Assembly: GCA_902464195.1 (NCBI GenBank) | Contig: CABQJB010000013.1 | Coordinates: 1 to 21,669, forward strand | DNA length: 21,669 nucleotides | Direction of reading: 5' to 3' | Source of the DNA: an uncultured Megasphaera sp. | Lineage (GTDB): Bacteria > Bacillota > Negativicutes > Veillonellales > Megasphaeraceae | Part shown: positions 8,624 to 15,897 of the stretch, piece by piece | Numbering within the stretch: the stretch's first letter is position 1 | Layout: each line of letters begins with the position of its first letter | The notes under the pieces: model-generated | Seen by the model: only the letters and a program-made list of their open reading frames with translations | The model's database searches: none | What the model was told of the DNA's origin: nothing | Translations under genes and position numbers: made by a program

Positions 8624-8660
8624 ATTATACCATTATAACGGGAAAAAGCTGTAGTAAATA
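8624..8660 (-). promoter_or_regulatory. Candidate promoter of the hem operon
   Basis: Two consensus TATAAT boxes lie on the minus strand at 8632-8637 and 8624-8629, about 35-45 nt before the sirC start. The -35 candidates are poor (TATTTA at 8655-8660 with 17-nt spacing). The leader is too short to hold a cobalamin riboswitch. Confidence 0.5.
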
Positions 8661-8676
8661 CAACAAAATTCTGAAT

Positions 8677-8713
8677 GAAAAAGAGGCCGTCTTCGTGTGA
8701 CAGCCTCTTTTTC
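8677..8713. terminator. Intrinsic terminator between the flavoprotein gene and the hem operon
   Basis: An 11-bp stem GAAAAAGAGGC (8677-8687) / GCCTCTTTTTC (8703-8713), extended inside by GTC/GAC after one mismatch, with loop TTCGTGT. On the minus strand it ends in TTTTTC, so it terminates transcription from the gene at 8834 just before the hem promoter. Confidence 0.8.
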
Positions 8714-8747
8714 GAGTTTGAAGTTTGCAATTTGTAGTTTTTAGTAA
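8713..8747. repeat. AT-rich degenerate heptad array
   Basis: Five 7-nt units starting at 8713, 8720, 8727, 8734 and 8741; the first four end in TTT, including GAAGTTT, GCAATTT and GTAGTTT. It has the same 7-bp period as the GC-rich arrays elsewhere in the window but a different composition. Confidence 0.5.
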
Positions 8748-8776
8748 CTCCATGCTAACAACTATGAAAAGCAACC

Positions 8777-8817
8777 TCTCAGTCAGCTTCGCTGACAGCT
8801 CTCCTATGAGGAGAGCC
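8777..8817. repeat. Double-hairpin intergenic repeat
   Basis: Two adjacent hairpins: GTCAGC-TTC-GCTGAC (8782-8796) and GCTCTCC-TATGA-GGAGAGC (8798-8816). From memory, CTCTCAGTCAGCTTCGCTGA-type elements are common repeats in gut Firmicutes; I cannot search to confirm. It follows the 3' end of the flavoprotein gene on the minus strand. Confidence 0.55.
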
Positions 8818-8833
8818 AGTGGGTCACGAGCCC

Positions 8834-9397
8834 TTAGCGGATGAAGTTGGTCATGATTTTGGCTTCTGTGGCCGGGGCTTCGATGCCTGCTTTTTTGCCG
8901 GCTTCGATGCATTTCAGGATCCAGGCCATGTTGCGGCCGAGGGTCCGCATAATCTGCAAGCCTTCTTCGTCTTTCTTGACTTCTTCCGGCGTGTTGCCGT
9001 GGACCATGGGCCAGTAGTTGGATGCGACGCTGACCATCTGGTGATAAGCCAAGTATTTATTGAGGACGTCCAGCGTTGCCGTTGTGCCGGCACGGCGGGC
9101 CGAAGCGACGGTGGCGCCGACTTTATGAGTCAGGGCAGCGCCGGCTTTGCCAGCCAGTTTATCCATGAAGGAGATGATTTCACCAGACGGCGAAGCCCAG
9201 TATACCGGCGAGCCGATGACCAGGCCGTCAGCAGCTTTCATTTTTTCAGCGACAGCGTCGACGGTAGCATCGTCGGGAACGGCGTGGACGATTTCAGCGT
9301 CGATACCGTTTTCTTTGAGCGTGTCGGCGACGACGGATAAAGCCGTATACGTGCAGCCTTTTTCACGGCGGCTGCCATTCAACAAGATAACTTTCAT
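8834..9397 (-). CDS. NADPH-dependent FMN reductase / flavodoxin-fold flavoprotein
   Basis: A 187-residue protein of the flavodoxin-like NAD(P)H:FMN oxidoreductase family. The N-terminus MKVILLNGSRREKGCTYTAL matches the FMN-phosphate loop (GSxRxxG-T), ADGLVIGSPVYWASPSGEIISFMDKL (about 64-89) is the second flavin-contact segment, and ASARRAGTTATLDVLN (106-121) is typical of the family. There is no CxxCxxC cluster, so it is not the iron-sulfur flavoprotein subtype. The natural electron acceptor is unknown; quinones, azo compounds or protein partners are possible. The ATG at 9397 is chosen over 9421 because CAGGAGGG lies 6 nt upstream. It is monocistronic between its own terminator (8677) and a promoter region with a striking palindrome (9436-9453). 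Confidence 0.85.
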   Translation of the reverse strand: MKVILLNGSRREKGCTYTALSVVADTLKENGIDAEIVHAVPDDATVDAVAEKMKAADGLVIGSPVYWASPSGEIISFMDKLAGKAGAALTHKVGATVASARRAGTTATLDVLNKYLAYHQMVSVASNYWPMVHGNTPEEVKKDEEGLQIMRTLGRNMAWILKCIEAGKKAGIEAPATEAKIMTNFIR

Positions 9398-9435
9398 GGG
9401 AATCCCTCCTGTAAATATCATGATTACATATAGAG

Positions 9436-9453
9436 ATGATAGAAAACTATCAT
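9436..9453. promoter_or_regulatory. Operator-like palindrome upstream of the flavoprotein gene
   Basis: Perfect inverted repeat ATGATAG-AAAA-CTATCAT, 39 nt upstream of the flavoprotein ATG, in an AT-rich region that should contain the promoter. Symmetry and position suit a dimeric repressor or redox sensor. It has no T tract and is short for a terminator. The regulator is unknown. Confidence 0.5.
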
Positions 9454-9498
9454 TCTTGCAAAAATACTATAGCACAGAAAGGGCAAAAAAGCAAATAC

Positions 9499-9533
9499 GC
9501 AGGCCGCCGTTCGCAGTTCGCAGGTCGCCTTGG
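9499..9533. repeat. Degenerate 7-bp tandem array
   Basis: Units at 9499, 9506, 9513, 9520 and 9527. The first (GCAGGCC) and third (GCAGTTC) are identical to units in the array at 1465-1499. Confidence 0.6.
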
Positions 9534-9618
9534 ACTCAGATGCCGCTGCGCGGCGACAGACTCCAAGGAGATACATTGCTTCGGGATACCCTCAGCTCGT
9601 ATGGGAGACGAGGCTGAA
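9528..9618. other. Structured non-coding stretch with nested inverted repeats
   Basis: CCTTGGA (9528-9534) pairs with TCCAAGG (9562-9568) and encloses a GCCG/CGGC hairpin. A second imperfect hairpin has TCAGC and TCGT arms near 9592-9618. No reading frame here has a ribosome site or family resemblance. Function is unknown; it may be a further intergenic repeat type. Confidence 0.35.
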
Positions 9619-9643
9619 GTCCTGGCCGCAGGCTGTGGTTCGC

Positions 9644-9676
9644 AAAATCAGCCGCTAACTGCTAACGGCTGGTTTT
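9644..9676. terminator. Terminator-like hairpin built from heptad units
   Basis: An 11-bp stem AAAATCAGCCG (9644-9654) / CGGCTGGTTTT (9666-9676) with one G-T pair, followed by a further T on the plus strand. It lies between divergent genes, where no transcript should need ending. On the minus strand the loop and arms read as three heptads (9649-9669), the middle one being GCAGTTA. Confidence 0.45.
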
Positions 9677-9710
9677 TCCCCAGACGCATAGGGCACTCTG
9701 TTTCTATGAT

Positions 9711-9751
9711 ATAAAAATATCAAAATATAAAATTTAAAATGATATTTTTAT
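9711..9751. promoter_or_regulatory. AT-rich inverted repeat upstream of the gnt promoter (candidate operator)
   Basis: Perfect 11-bp arms ATAAAAATATC (9711-9721) and GATATTTTTAT (9741-9751) separated by 19 nt of A/T only. The right arm touches the -35 box of the gnt promoter. The position suits an activator or the RpiR-type repressor encoded at the end of the operon. Confidence 0.5.
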
Positions 9752-9779
9752 TGCATTTAGTCAACGGGAATGGTATCAT
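9751..9779 (+). promoter_or_regulatory. Promoter of the gluconate operon
   Basis: -35 TTGCAT (9751-9756), 17-nt spacer, -10 TATCAT (9774-9779), 51 nt before the gluconokinase ATG. Four of six -35 and five of six -10 bases match the vegetative consensus. Confidence 0.65.
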
Positions 9780-9830
9780 AAAGTCATCGAAAAGATTCCT
9801 TACCAAGCTACGTGAAAGGGAGTATGACTC

Positions 9831-11390
9831 ATGAATATCATTACGCCTATGGATTCGGCGAACCAGGAAGTATGGATCGGCGTCGACGTCGGTACGACCG
9901 GGGTCCGGGCCATTGCTTATACGGAAGACGGGACCAACGTCTGCTCGTCGGAAGCCTTTTATCCGCTGTTGACACCTCATCCGGACTGGGCCGAAGAAAG
10001 CCCGCTCCAGATCCTCGAAGCTGTCCAGGAAGTCATCGGCAAGACGGCGGCTCAGCTGCGTTATAAGAACAAAGAGCTGGCCGGCATTGCCTTGAGTACG
10101 GTCATGCACAGTTTCGCCGGCCTCGACGAAGGCAAAGAGCCCCTCATGGACATGCAGACCTGGGCAGACAGCCGCAGTGCGGCCATTGTCCGGGAGATGA
10201 AGAAAGACGAAGCCTTGTGCCGCTCTTTCTATGAACGGACGGGCTGCCCCATCCACGCCTGCTATCCCCTGGCCAAAATCATCTGGCTGCGCCAGAATCA
10301 GCCGGAACTCTTCCGCCAGATGCGCTATGTCGGATCGCTAAAGGATTATTTATTCTATCATTTGACCGGTCAATGGGTCATCGACAAGTCCGCTGCCAGC
10401 ACGAGCGGCATGTACAACGAACAGATTCTGGACTGGGACGATGAAATCCTGGCCTATGCCGGTATCACCAAGGACCAGCTGCCGCCAGTCGTATCGACGA
10501 CGTACAGCCAGGGACTGTGTGATAAAGCGGCGAAAGCCCTGCATCTTCCAGCAGATCTTCCCGTCGTCATCGGCGCTACTGACGGTGTCCTGGTCAACGT
10601 CGGCATCGGCGCCGTCGAACCGGGCCAGCTCAGCGGGACCATCGGGACCAGCGGCGCTTTGCGCATGCTGACCCGCCAGCCCAAGACGGACCCGCAGATG
10701 CGCACGTGGTGCTACAACCTGACCGACGACATGTGGGTCGCCGGCGGGGCCATCAACAACGGCGGCATGATCCTACGCTGGGTCCGCGACAAGATCTGCC
10801 ATTACGGCGGCAGTGCCCTGGAAACGCTGGACATCGACCCTTATGACCTGATGACCATGAAGGCAGAACACGTCGATGCCGGCGCTGACGGCCTCATCTG
10901 CCTGCCCTATTTCACGGGTGAACGGGCGCCGTACTGGAATTCGGAACTGCGGGGCATGTTCTTCGGCTTTTCCCTTAATCACAGCCGGTCCCACATGATC
11001 CGCGCCGTCATGGAAGGCATCTGCTACAGCCTGAACAGCGTCATGGCAGCCCTCAAGGAATTCGGCGACGTCAAGGACATCCGCGTCAGCGGCAGTTTCA
11101 CCAAGTCGAAACTGTGGCTCCAGATTTTATCAGACGTCCTCAACCAGCCCATTACTTTGCCGGACAACAGTGAAGGCGCTGCCTTCGGGGCGGCTGTGCT
11201 GGGCTTCATTTCCAGCGGCAAGTTGAAGAGTATCGCCGATACGGCCGACCTGGTCCACGCCAAGAAAATCTATACGCCTATGGAAGAAAACGTCGTTGTC
11301 TACCAGCAGCTCTACGACATCTTCGTCCGGCTCTATCATAACTTACAGCGCGAATTTGCCGACATCACGGCATATCAGCAGAAATTATAA
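9831..11390 (+). CDS. gntK: Gluconokinase, FGGY carbohydrate kinase family
   Basis: Phosphorylates D-gluconate to 6-phosphogluconate. The 519-residue length and two-lobe layout fit the FGGY family. The N-terminal ATPase motif is IGVDVGTTGVRAIAYTEDG (17-34), the substrate-site segment is TWADSR (110-115), the catalytic base is D251 in IGATDGVLVNVG, the phosphate motif is GTIGTSGALR (269-278), and a C-terminal signature begins at MEGICYSLNSV. FGGY kinases act on several polyols and sugars. The assignment to gluconate rests on resemblance to Firmicute GntK and on the adjacent 6-phosphogluconate dehydrogenase and GntP permease. GGGAG lies 9 nt before the ATG at 9831; an in-frame ATG at 9849 is possible but less well placed. 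It is the first gene of a four-gene operon. Confidence 0.93.
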   Translation: MNIITPMDSANQEVWIGVDVGTTGVRAIAYTEDGTNVCSSEAFYPLLTPHPDWAEESPLQILEAVQEVIGKTAAQLRYKNKELAGIALSTVMHSFAGLDEGKEPLMDMQTWADSRSAAIVREMKKDEALCRSFYERTGCPIHACYPLAKIIWLRQNQPELFRQMRYVGSLKDYLFYHLTGQWVIDKSAASTSGMYNEQILDWDDEILAYAGITKDQLPPVVSTTYSQGLCDKAAKALHLPADLPVVIGATDGVLVNVGIGAVEPGQLSGTIGTSGALRMLTRQPKTDPQMRTWCYNLTDDMWVAGGAINNGGMILRWVRDKICHYGGSALETLDIDPYDLMTMKAEHVDAGADGLICLPYFTGERAPYWNSELRGMFFGFSLNHSRSHMIRAVMEGICYSLNSVMAALKEFGDVKDIRVSGSFTKSKLWLQILSDVLNQPITLPDNSEGAAFGAAVLGFISSGKLKSIADTADLVHAKKIYTPMEENVVVYQQLYDIFVRLYHNLQREFADITAYQQKL

Positions 11391-11415
11391 TTTCCAGTGA
11401 AAAGGAGCGATTGCT

Positions 11416-12828
11416 ATGGCACTTCACGATATTGGCGTCGTCGGCATGGCCGTCATGGGCAGCAACCTGGCCCTGAACATGGCCGACCACGGTTATGACG
11501 TTTCGGTTTACAACTACACGCCGGATTTGACGGAACAGTTCCTGAAAGAACGGCCTCATGAAAAGATTACCGGCTATTTCGAGCTGAAGGATTTCCTGGC
11601 TTCCCTGAAGCGGCCGCGTAAAATCATGCTTATGATCATGGCCGGTGCGCCTGTGGACAGCATGCTCGACCAGCTGCTGCCCCTCCTCGATACGGGCGAC
11701 ATCATCATCGACGGCGGCAATTCCTATTTCGGTGATACGCGCCGCCGCTACGACCGCTGCAAAGAAGACGGCATCCACTTCTACGGCATGGGCATTTCCG
11801 GCGGTGAAACGGGGGCCCGCCGCGGTCCGGCTATCATGCCGGGCGGCAACAAGGAAACGTATCCGGAAATCCAGCCCATTTACGAAGCCATTGCCGCCAA
11901 AGCGGCTGACGGCAAGCCGTGCTGCACGTATATCGGCGAAGACGGTGCCGGCCACTACGTCAAGATGGTCCACAACGGCATCGAATACGCCGACATGCAG
12001 CTCATTGCCGAAGCCTATTTGCTGCTCAAATACGTCGGCGGTTACGATAACGCCGCCATTTCCAAGATTTTCCATGAATGGAACCAGGGCGAGTTGAAGA
12101 GCTTCCTCATCGGCATCGCTGCGGATATCTTCGCCGAAGACGACGAAGCAGGCGGACAGGTCCTGGATAAGATCGTCGACGCTGCCGGCCAGAAGGGGAC
12201 AGGCCGCTGGACGAGTATCGAATCGATGAAACAAGGCGTCGATATTTCAATGATCACCGCAGCCTGCAATGCCCGCGTCATGTCCAATGCACGGGGCCGC
12301 GCGAAAGCCCAGGCCTGCATCGAAAAGCCTGTACTGTCCCATCAGCACGGCGACGACTTCATTGAAGCCGTCCGCCAGAGCCTCTATGCAGCGAAAATCG
12401 TCGCTTACGCCCAGGGCTTTTCCCTCTACAAGAGCGCATCGGAAACGTACGACTGGCACCTCGATTACGGCGCCATCGCCTCGATTTTCCGGGCCGGCTG
12501 CATCATCCAGGCCGAATTCCTGACCAAGATTACCGAAGCCTATGACAAGAATCCCGACCTGGACAATCTCTTGTTCGACGACTTCTTCCTCAGTAAAATC
12601 AACGCCAACCAGGGCGCCCTGCGGCAGATCATCGGCCTGGCCATTGCCAACGGCCTGCCCATCCCGGCCTTTTCGGCAGCCCTGCAATACCTCGATGCCT
12701 ACTGCAGTCCCCAGGTCGGGGCCAACCTCATCCAGGCCCTGCGCGACTACTTCGGCGCCCATACGTTCCAGCGCGTCGATAAAGCCGGCACCTTCCATCA
12801 TCATTGGCACGAGCACTATACAAAATAA
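11416..12828 (+). CDS. gntZ: 6-phosphogluconate dehydrogenase, decarboxylating
   Basis: Oxidative decarboxylation of 6-phosphogluconate to ribulose 5-phosphate with NADP or NAD, feeding gluconate carbon into the pentose phosphate pathway. The 470-residue protein is the full-length dimeric type. The dinucleotide fold begins IGVVGMAVMGSNLALNMADHG (6-26), the substrate segment IIDGGNSYFGDT lies at 97-108, and SGGETGARRGPAIMPGG (128-144) follows. The catalytic pair K183 and E190 sits in YVKMVHNGIEY at the standard positions. AAGGAG is 8 nt before the ATG, and the gene begins 25 nt after gntK. It could equally be named gnd; gntZ reflects its place in the gluconate operon. Confidence 0.96.
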   Translation: MALHDIGVVGMAVMGSNLALNMADHGYDVSVYNYTPDLTEQFLKERPHEKITGYFELKDFLASLKRPRKIMLMIMAGAPVDSMLDQLLPLLDTGDIIIDGGNSYFGDTRRRYDRCKEDGIHFYGMGISGGETGARRGPAIMPGGNKETYPEIQPIYEAIAAKAADGKPCCTYIGEDGAGHYVKMVHNGIEYADMQLIAEAYLLLKYVGGYDNAAISKIFHEWNQGELKSFLIGIAADIFAEDDEAGGQVLDKIVDAAGQKGTGRWTSIESMKQGVDISMITAACNARVMSNARGRAKAQACIEKPVLSHQHGDDFIEAVRQSLYAAKIVAYAQGFSLYKSASETYDWHLDYGAIASIFRAGCIIQAEFLTKITEAYDKNPDLDNLLFDDFFLSKINANQGALRQIIGLAIANGLPIPAFSAALQYLDAYCSPQVGANLIQALRDYFGAHTFQRVDKAGTFHHHWHEHYTK

Positions 12829-12843
12829 AGGAGGCTTCTCATT

Positions 12844-14163
12844 ATGCCACTCGTCATCCTAGCCATTGGCATTCTCGTCTTATTCTTCCTCATCGTTAAA
12901 GTCAAACTCAACAGTTTCCTGGCCCTGCTCCTCGTCGCCGGCGCCGTCGGCCTGGCTGAAGGCATGCCTATCGACAAACTCATCCCGACCATTGAAAAAG
13001 GGCTGGGCGGTACTCTCGGCGGCCTGGCCATCGTCGTTTCCTTCGGCGCCATGCTGGGCAAGCTCATGGCTGAAAGCGGCGGTGCCCAGCGCATCGCCAC
13101 GACGCTGATCAACGTCTTCGGTCGGGAAAACGTCAAATGGGCTGTCTGCCTGACGGGTTTCATTGTCGGCATCGCCTTGTTCTATGAAATCGGCTTCGTC
13201 CTGCTCATTCCTTTAGTCTTTACCATTGCCGCAGAAGCCAAGATTCCCCTGCTGGAAGTCGGTATCCCTATGGCTGCGGCCTTGTCGGTCACGCACGGCT
13301 TCCTGCCGCCTCATCCGGGCCCGACAGCTATTTCCATCATCTATAATGCCGATATCGGCACGACCCTGGTCTACGGCGCCATCATCGCCATCCCGACGGC
13401 CATCGTCGCCGGCCCGCTGTACTGCACGCTGACGCGGGACATTAATCCGGAAATCCCCAAGGGCATGTACAACCCGAAAATCTTTAAAGACGACGAAATG
13501 CCCGGCTTCGGCATCTCCGTCTTCACGGCCCTGGTCCCGGTCATCCTCATGGCTGCTTCGGCGATTGCCAAATTGACCATGGGTGCCGATGTCCCGGCCC
13601 GTCATGTCCTGACCTTCTTCGGCCAGCCGGACATCGCCCTGACTATTTCCGTCGCCATCGCTATCTATACCTTCGGCCTGGGGCGGGGCAAATCCATGGA
13701 AGACGTCATGAAGACGGTCCAGGATGCGGTCCTGACCATTGCCATGATCCTGCTCATCGTCGGCGGTGGCGGTGCCTTGAAACAGGTCCTCATCGACAGC
13801 GGCGTCGGCACGTACATCGGCAACCTCGTCGCCGGTTCTGATTTATCGCCGCTGCTCCTGGCCTGGCTGGTCGCTGCCGTCATCCGCACGGCCTGCGGTT
13901 CGGCTACGGTCGCAGCCCTGACAGCCGGCGGTATCGCAGCGCCTATCTGCGCCGTTACCGGTGCCAATCCGGAACTGATGGTCCTGGCTACCGGCGCAGG
14001 CTCGCTCATTTTCAGTCCGCCGAACGACCCCGGTTTCTGGCTCTTCAAAGAATTCTTCGGCCTGACGGTCAAGCAGACGGTCCGCACGTGGTGCGCCCTG
14101 GAAACGATCATCGCCGTCATGGGCCTGGCTGGTGTACTTGTATTGAACCTCTTTGTAGGCTAA
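12844..14163 (+). CDS. gntP: Gluconate permease, GntP family
   Basis: Inner-membrane gluconate symporter of the GntP family. The 439 residues are almost entirely hydrophobic, with about 12 or more membrane segments. Family features are the N-terminal LVILAIGILVLFFLIVKVKLNSFLALLLVA block, GLGGTLGGLAIVVSFGAMLGKLM (about 57-79), HGFLPPHPGPTAIS (about 149-162) and the late segment ACGSATVAALTAGGIAAPI. The gene begins 15 nt after gntZ behind an AAAGGAGG site. Position between the catabolic enzymes and a sugar-phosphate-sensing regulator supports gluconate over other GntP substrates such as D-serine or fructuronate, but transport specificity is inferred. Confidence 0.94.
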   Translation: MPLVILAIGILVLFFLIVKVKLNSFLALLLVAGAVGLAEGMPIDKLIPTIEKGLGGTLGGLAIVVSFGAMLGKLMAESGGAQRIATTLINVFGRENVKWAVCLTGFIVGIALFYEIGFVLLIPLVFTIAAEAKIPLLEVGIPMAAALSVTHGFLPPHPGPTAISIIYNADIGTTLVYGAIIAIPTAIVAGPLYCTLTRDINPEIPKGMYNPKIFKDDEMPGFGISVFTALVPVILMAASAIAKLTMGADVPARHVLTFFGQPDIALTISVAIAIYTFGLGRGKSMEDVMKTVQDAVLTIAMILLIVGGGGALKQVLIDSGVGTYIGNLVAGSDLSPLLLAWLVAAVIRTACGSATVAALTAGGIAAPICAVTGANPELMVLATGAGSLIFSPPNDPGFWLFKEFFGLTVKQTVRTWCALETIIAVMGLAGVLVLNLFVG

Positions 14164-14197
14164 AATAAAAGTGAATACAGAAGTAGGAGGGAAGACG

Positions 14198-15055
14198 ATG
14201 GAAGAAACGAAACTCCAGTTATTTCCTGTCCTGCGCAGCGCATACGGCGGTCTGACCAAGTCAGAGCGCCGTATTGCCGATTATATCGTCAATCATACGG
14301 GCGAGGTCATGGAGCAGACCGTTTCGGACCTGGCCGTTCATGCGCAGAGTTCGGAAATCACCATTTCCCGGTTTTGCAAGAAACTGGGATGCAGCGGCCT
14401 GAAAGAGTTGAAGCTCATGCTGGCTGCAGAATTATCGGCGGCGCCGCAGAAGGCTTTCCACGACATCCAGGCCGGCGACACCGGGCGGGACGTAGCGGCC
14501 AAGGCCTTTGCCAATATTGCCGAAGGATTGCAGGATACGCTGAGCCTCCTCGATTACGACGCTCTCGATGCGGCGGCCCGGCTGCTCTTGAAAGCCCGGC
14601 GCATCTACGTCTTCGGCTTTGGCAACTCGGCGACGGTCTGCATGGATATGGCCACGCGCTTCCTGCGCCTGGGCCTGGCTATTCGGGAATATGCCGATTC
14701 CCATATGCAGGTCACGGCGGCGGCCCTGATGACAGCCGACGATGTGGTCATCGCCGTATCTCACAGCGGGGCAACGAAAGAACTCTTGCAATCGGTCCAG
14801 GCCGCCAAGAAGGCCGGGGCCAAGGTCATCGTCATTACCAGCCATGGTCAGTCGCCTTTGGCTGCTTTGGCCGATATCTGTCTTTGCGGCATGGGACGCG
14901 AAGTCCAGTATACATCGGAAGCCGGTGCGTCGCGCCTCATCCACATGGCCATCGGCGACGTCCTCTATACGCGCGTGGCCATGCAGGAAGAATCGGTCTT
15001 CCGGGACAATATGGAAAAGATGCGCCGTGAAATCGGCAAGAAGCGGCAGCGCTGA
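14198..15055 (+). CDS. RpiR-family transcriptional regulator (HTH plus SIS domain)
   Basis: Probable regulator of the gluconate operon. The 285-residue protein has an N-terminal HTH_6 domain (about 1-77) with LTKSERRIADYIVNHTGEV and the recognition region SSEITISRFCKKLGCSGLKELK. A SIS sugar-phosphate-binding domain follows (about 115-245), containing RIYVFGFGNSATVCMDMATRFLRLG and VIAVSHSGATKELLQSVQAAKKAGAKVIVITS. The ATG at 14198 is preferred over the GTG at 14171 because GTAGGAGGG lies just upstream. It is the last gene of the operon, 34 nt after gntP. The likely effector is a phosphorylated sugar acid such as 6-phosphogluconate, which is inference. The inverted repeat at 9711-9751 is a candidate binding site. 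Confidence 0.9.
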   Translation: MEETKLQLFPVLRSAYGGLTKSERRIADYIVNHTGEVMEQTVSDLAVHAQSSEITISRFCKKLGCSGLKELKLMLAAELSAAPQKAFHDIQAGDTGRDVAAKAFANIAEGLQDTLSLLDYDALDAAARLLLKARRIYVFGFGNSATVCMDMATRFLRLGLAIREYADSHMQVTAAALMTADDVVIAVSHSGATKELLQSVQAAKKAGAKVIVITSHGQSPLAALADICLCGMGREVQYTSEAGASRLIHMAIGDVLYTRVAMQEESVFRDNMEKMRREIGKKRQR

Positions 15056-15082
15056 TTTTGGCTACGAAAATCGGCCGTTCTG

Positions 15083-15091
15083 TGGTACAAT
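15083..15091 (+). promoter_or_regulatory. Candidate extended -10 promoter of pyrK
   Basis: TGG followed by TACAAT (15086-15091), 42 nt before the pyrK start. No good -35 is seen at 17 nt. An imperfect hairpin over the regulator stop (15051-15075) has no T tract, so read-through from the gnt operon is possible. Confidence 0.4.
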
Positions 15092-15132
15092 AAAACTGTT
15101 CTTATTGCAAACAGAGGAAGGATGATTAGCAG

Positions 15133-15897
15133 GTGAAGAAATTCTTGGAAATGGCGACTATCGTCGAGAATGAAGCCATTATTCCTGAAGTCTGGAAAAT
15201 GGTATTCCATGCACCGCAGATTGCCCGGGAAGCGCAGCCCGGCCAGTTTGTCAATGTCCATCGCGATGGGGGACAGACCTTTTTGCGCCGGCCTTTTGGC
15301 ATCGTCGATGCCGATACGGCAACGGGAAATGTCACCATCATTTACCGCCTGGTCGGCAAGGGCACAGAAGAAATGAAGAGCCTGCGCAGCGGTGACGCAT
15401 TGAGCGTCGAAGGGCCCCTGGGTGAAGGCGTCTTTACGACAACGCCGGGTCAGGTCCTGCTGGCCGGCGGCGGCGTCGGCCTGGCTCCGCTCATCTTTTT
15501 GGCCAAGCGTCTGGACCATCCCATCGTGCTCGTCGCCGGCAAGACGGCGGCTGAAACGTTCTGGACGAAGTTTTTTGAACCCTATGCCGGTCAGATTTAC
15601 GTGACCACTGACGACGGCTCCCAGGGCATTAAAGGTTTTGCCGTCGATGCCCTGCCGCAGATTTTTTCGGAACACGCCATCGACCGTGTATCGGTCTGCG
15701 GGCCGACGGTCATGATGAAGACCATCGCCCAGGCGTCTGCCAAAGCCGGCGTCGCCTGTGAAGTGTCCATGGAAAAGCGGATGGCCTGCGGCATCGGCGT
15801 CTGCCTGGGCTGTACCTTTGAAAGCAAGCTCGACGGCAAACGCTATAAAGTCTGTGCCGACGGCCCCGTATTTGACGCGAAGGAGGTCTTTGCATGA
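15133..15897 (+). CDS. pyrK: Dihydroorotate dehydrogenase B, electron transfer subunit
   Basis: FAD and 2Fe-2S subunit that passes electrons from PyrD to NAD in pyrimidine synthesis. The 254-residue protein has a ferredoxin-reductase-like flavin motif RRPFGIVD (52-59), the second flavin segment YRLVGKGTEEM, a nucleotide-binding block LLAGGGVGLAPLIFLAKRL (109-127), CGPTVMMK (189-196), and a C-terminal iron-sulfur cluster formed by C219, C224, C227 and C241 in MACGIGVCLGC and KVCADGPVFD. The start is a GTG at 15133 with AGGAAGG about 12 nt upstream; an ATG at 15151 is an alternative with a weaker site. The stop overlaps the pyrD ATG as ATGA, consistent with the two subunits being made together. 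Confidence 0.95.
   Translation: MKKFLEMATIVENEAIIPEVWKMVFHAPQIAREAQPGQFVNVHRDGGQTFLRRPFGIVDADTATGNVTIIYRLVGKGTEEMKSLRSGDALSVEGPLGEGVFTTTPGQVLLAGGGVGLAPLIFLAKRLDHPIVLVAGKTAAETFWTKFFEPYAGQIYVTTDDGSQGIKGFAVDALPQIFSEHAIDRVSVCGPTVMMKTIAQASAKAGVACEVSMEKRMACGIGVCLGCTFESKLDGKRYKVCADGPVFDAKEVFA

Noticed and set aside
8590..8676. Possible cobalamin riboswitch before the hem operon
   Set aside because: The leader from the likely -10 boxes to the start codon is about 35 nt, and no B12-box or aptamer-like sequence is present.
9436..9714. 92-codon frame in the gap before the gluconate operon
   Set aside because: It crosses a palindrome, a heptad array and hairpins, has no ribosome site, and its peptide has no family features.
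15051..15075. Imperfect hairpin over the stop of the RpiR-type gene as a terminator
   Set aside because: A 9-bp stem with a G-T pair, mostly A/T, and no T tract after it; too weak to call.
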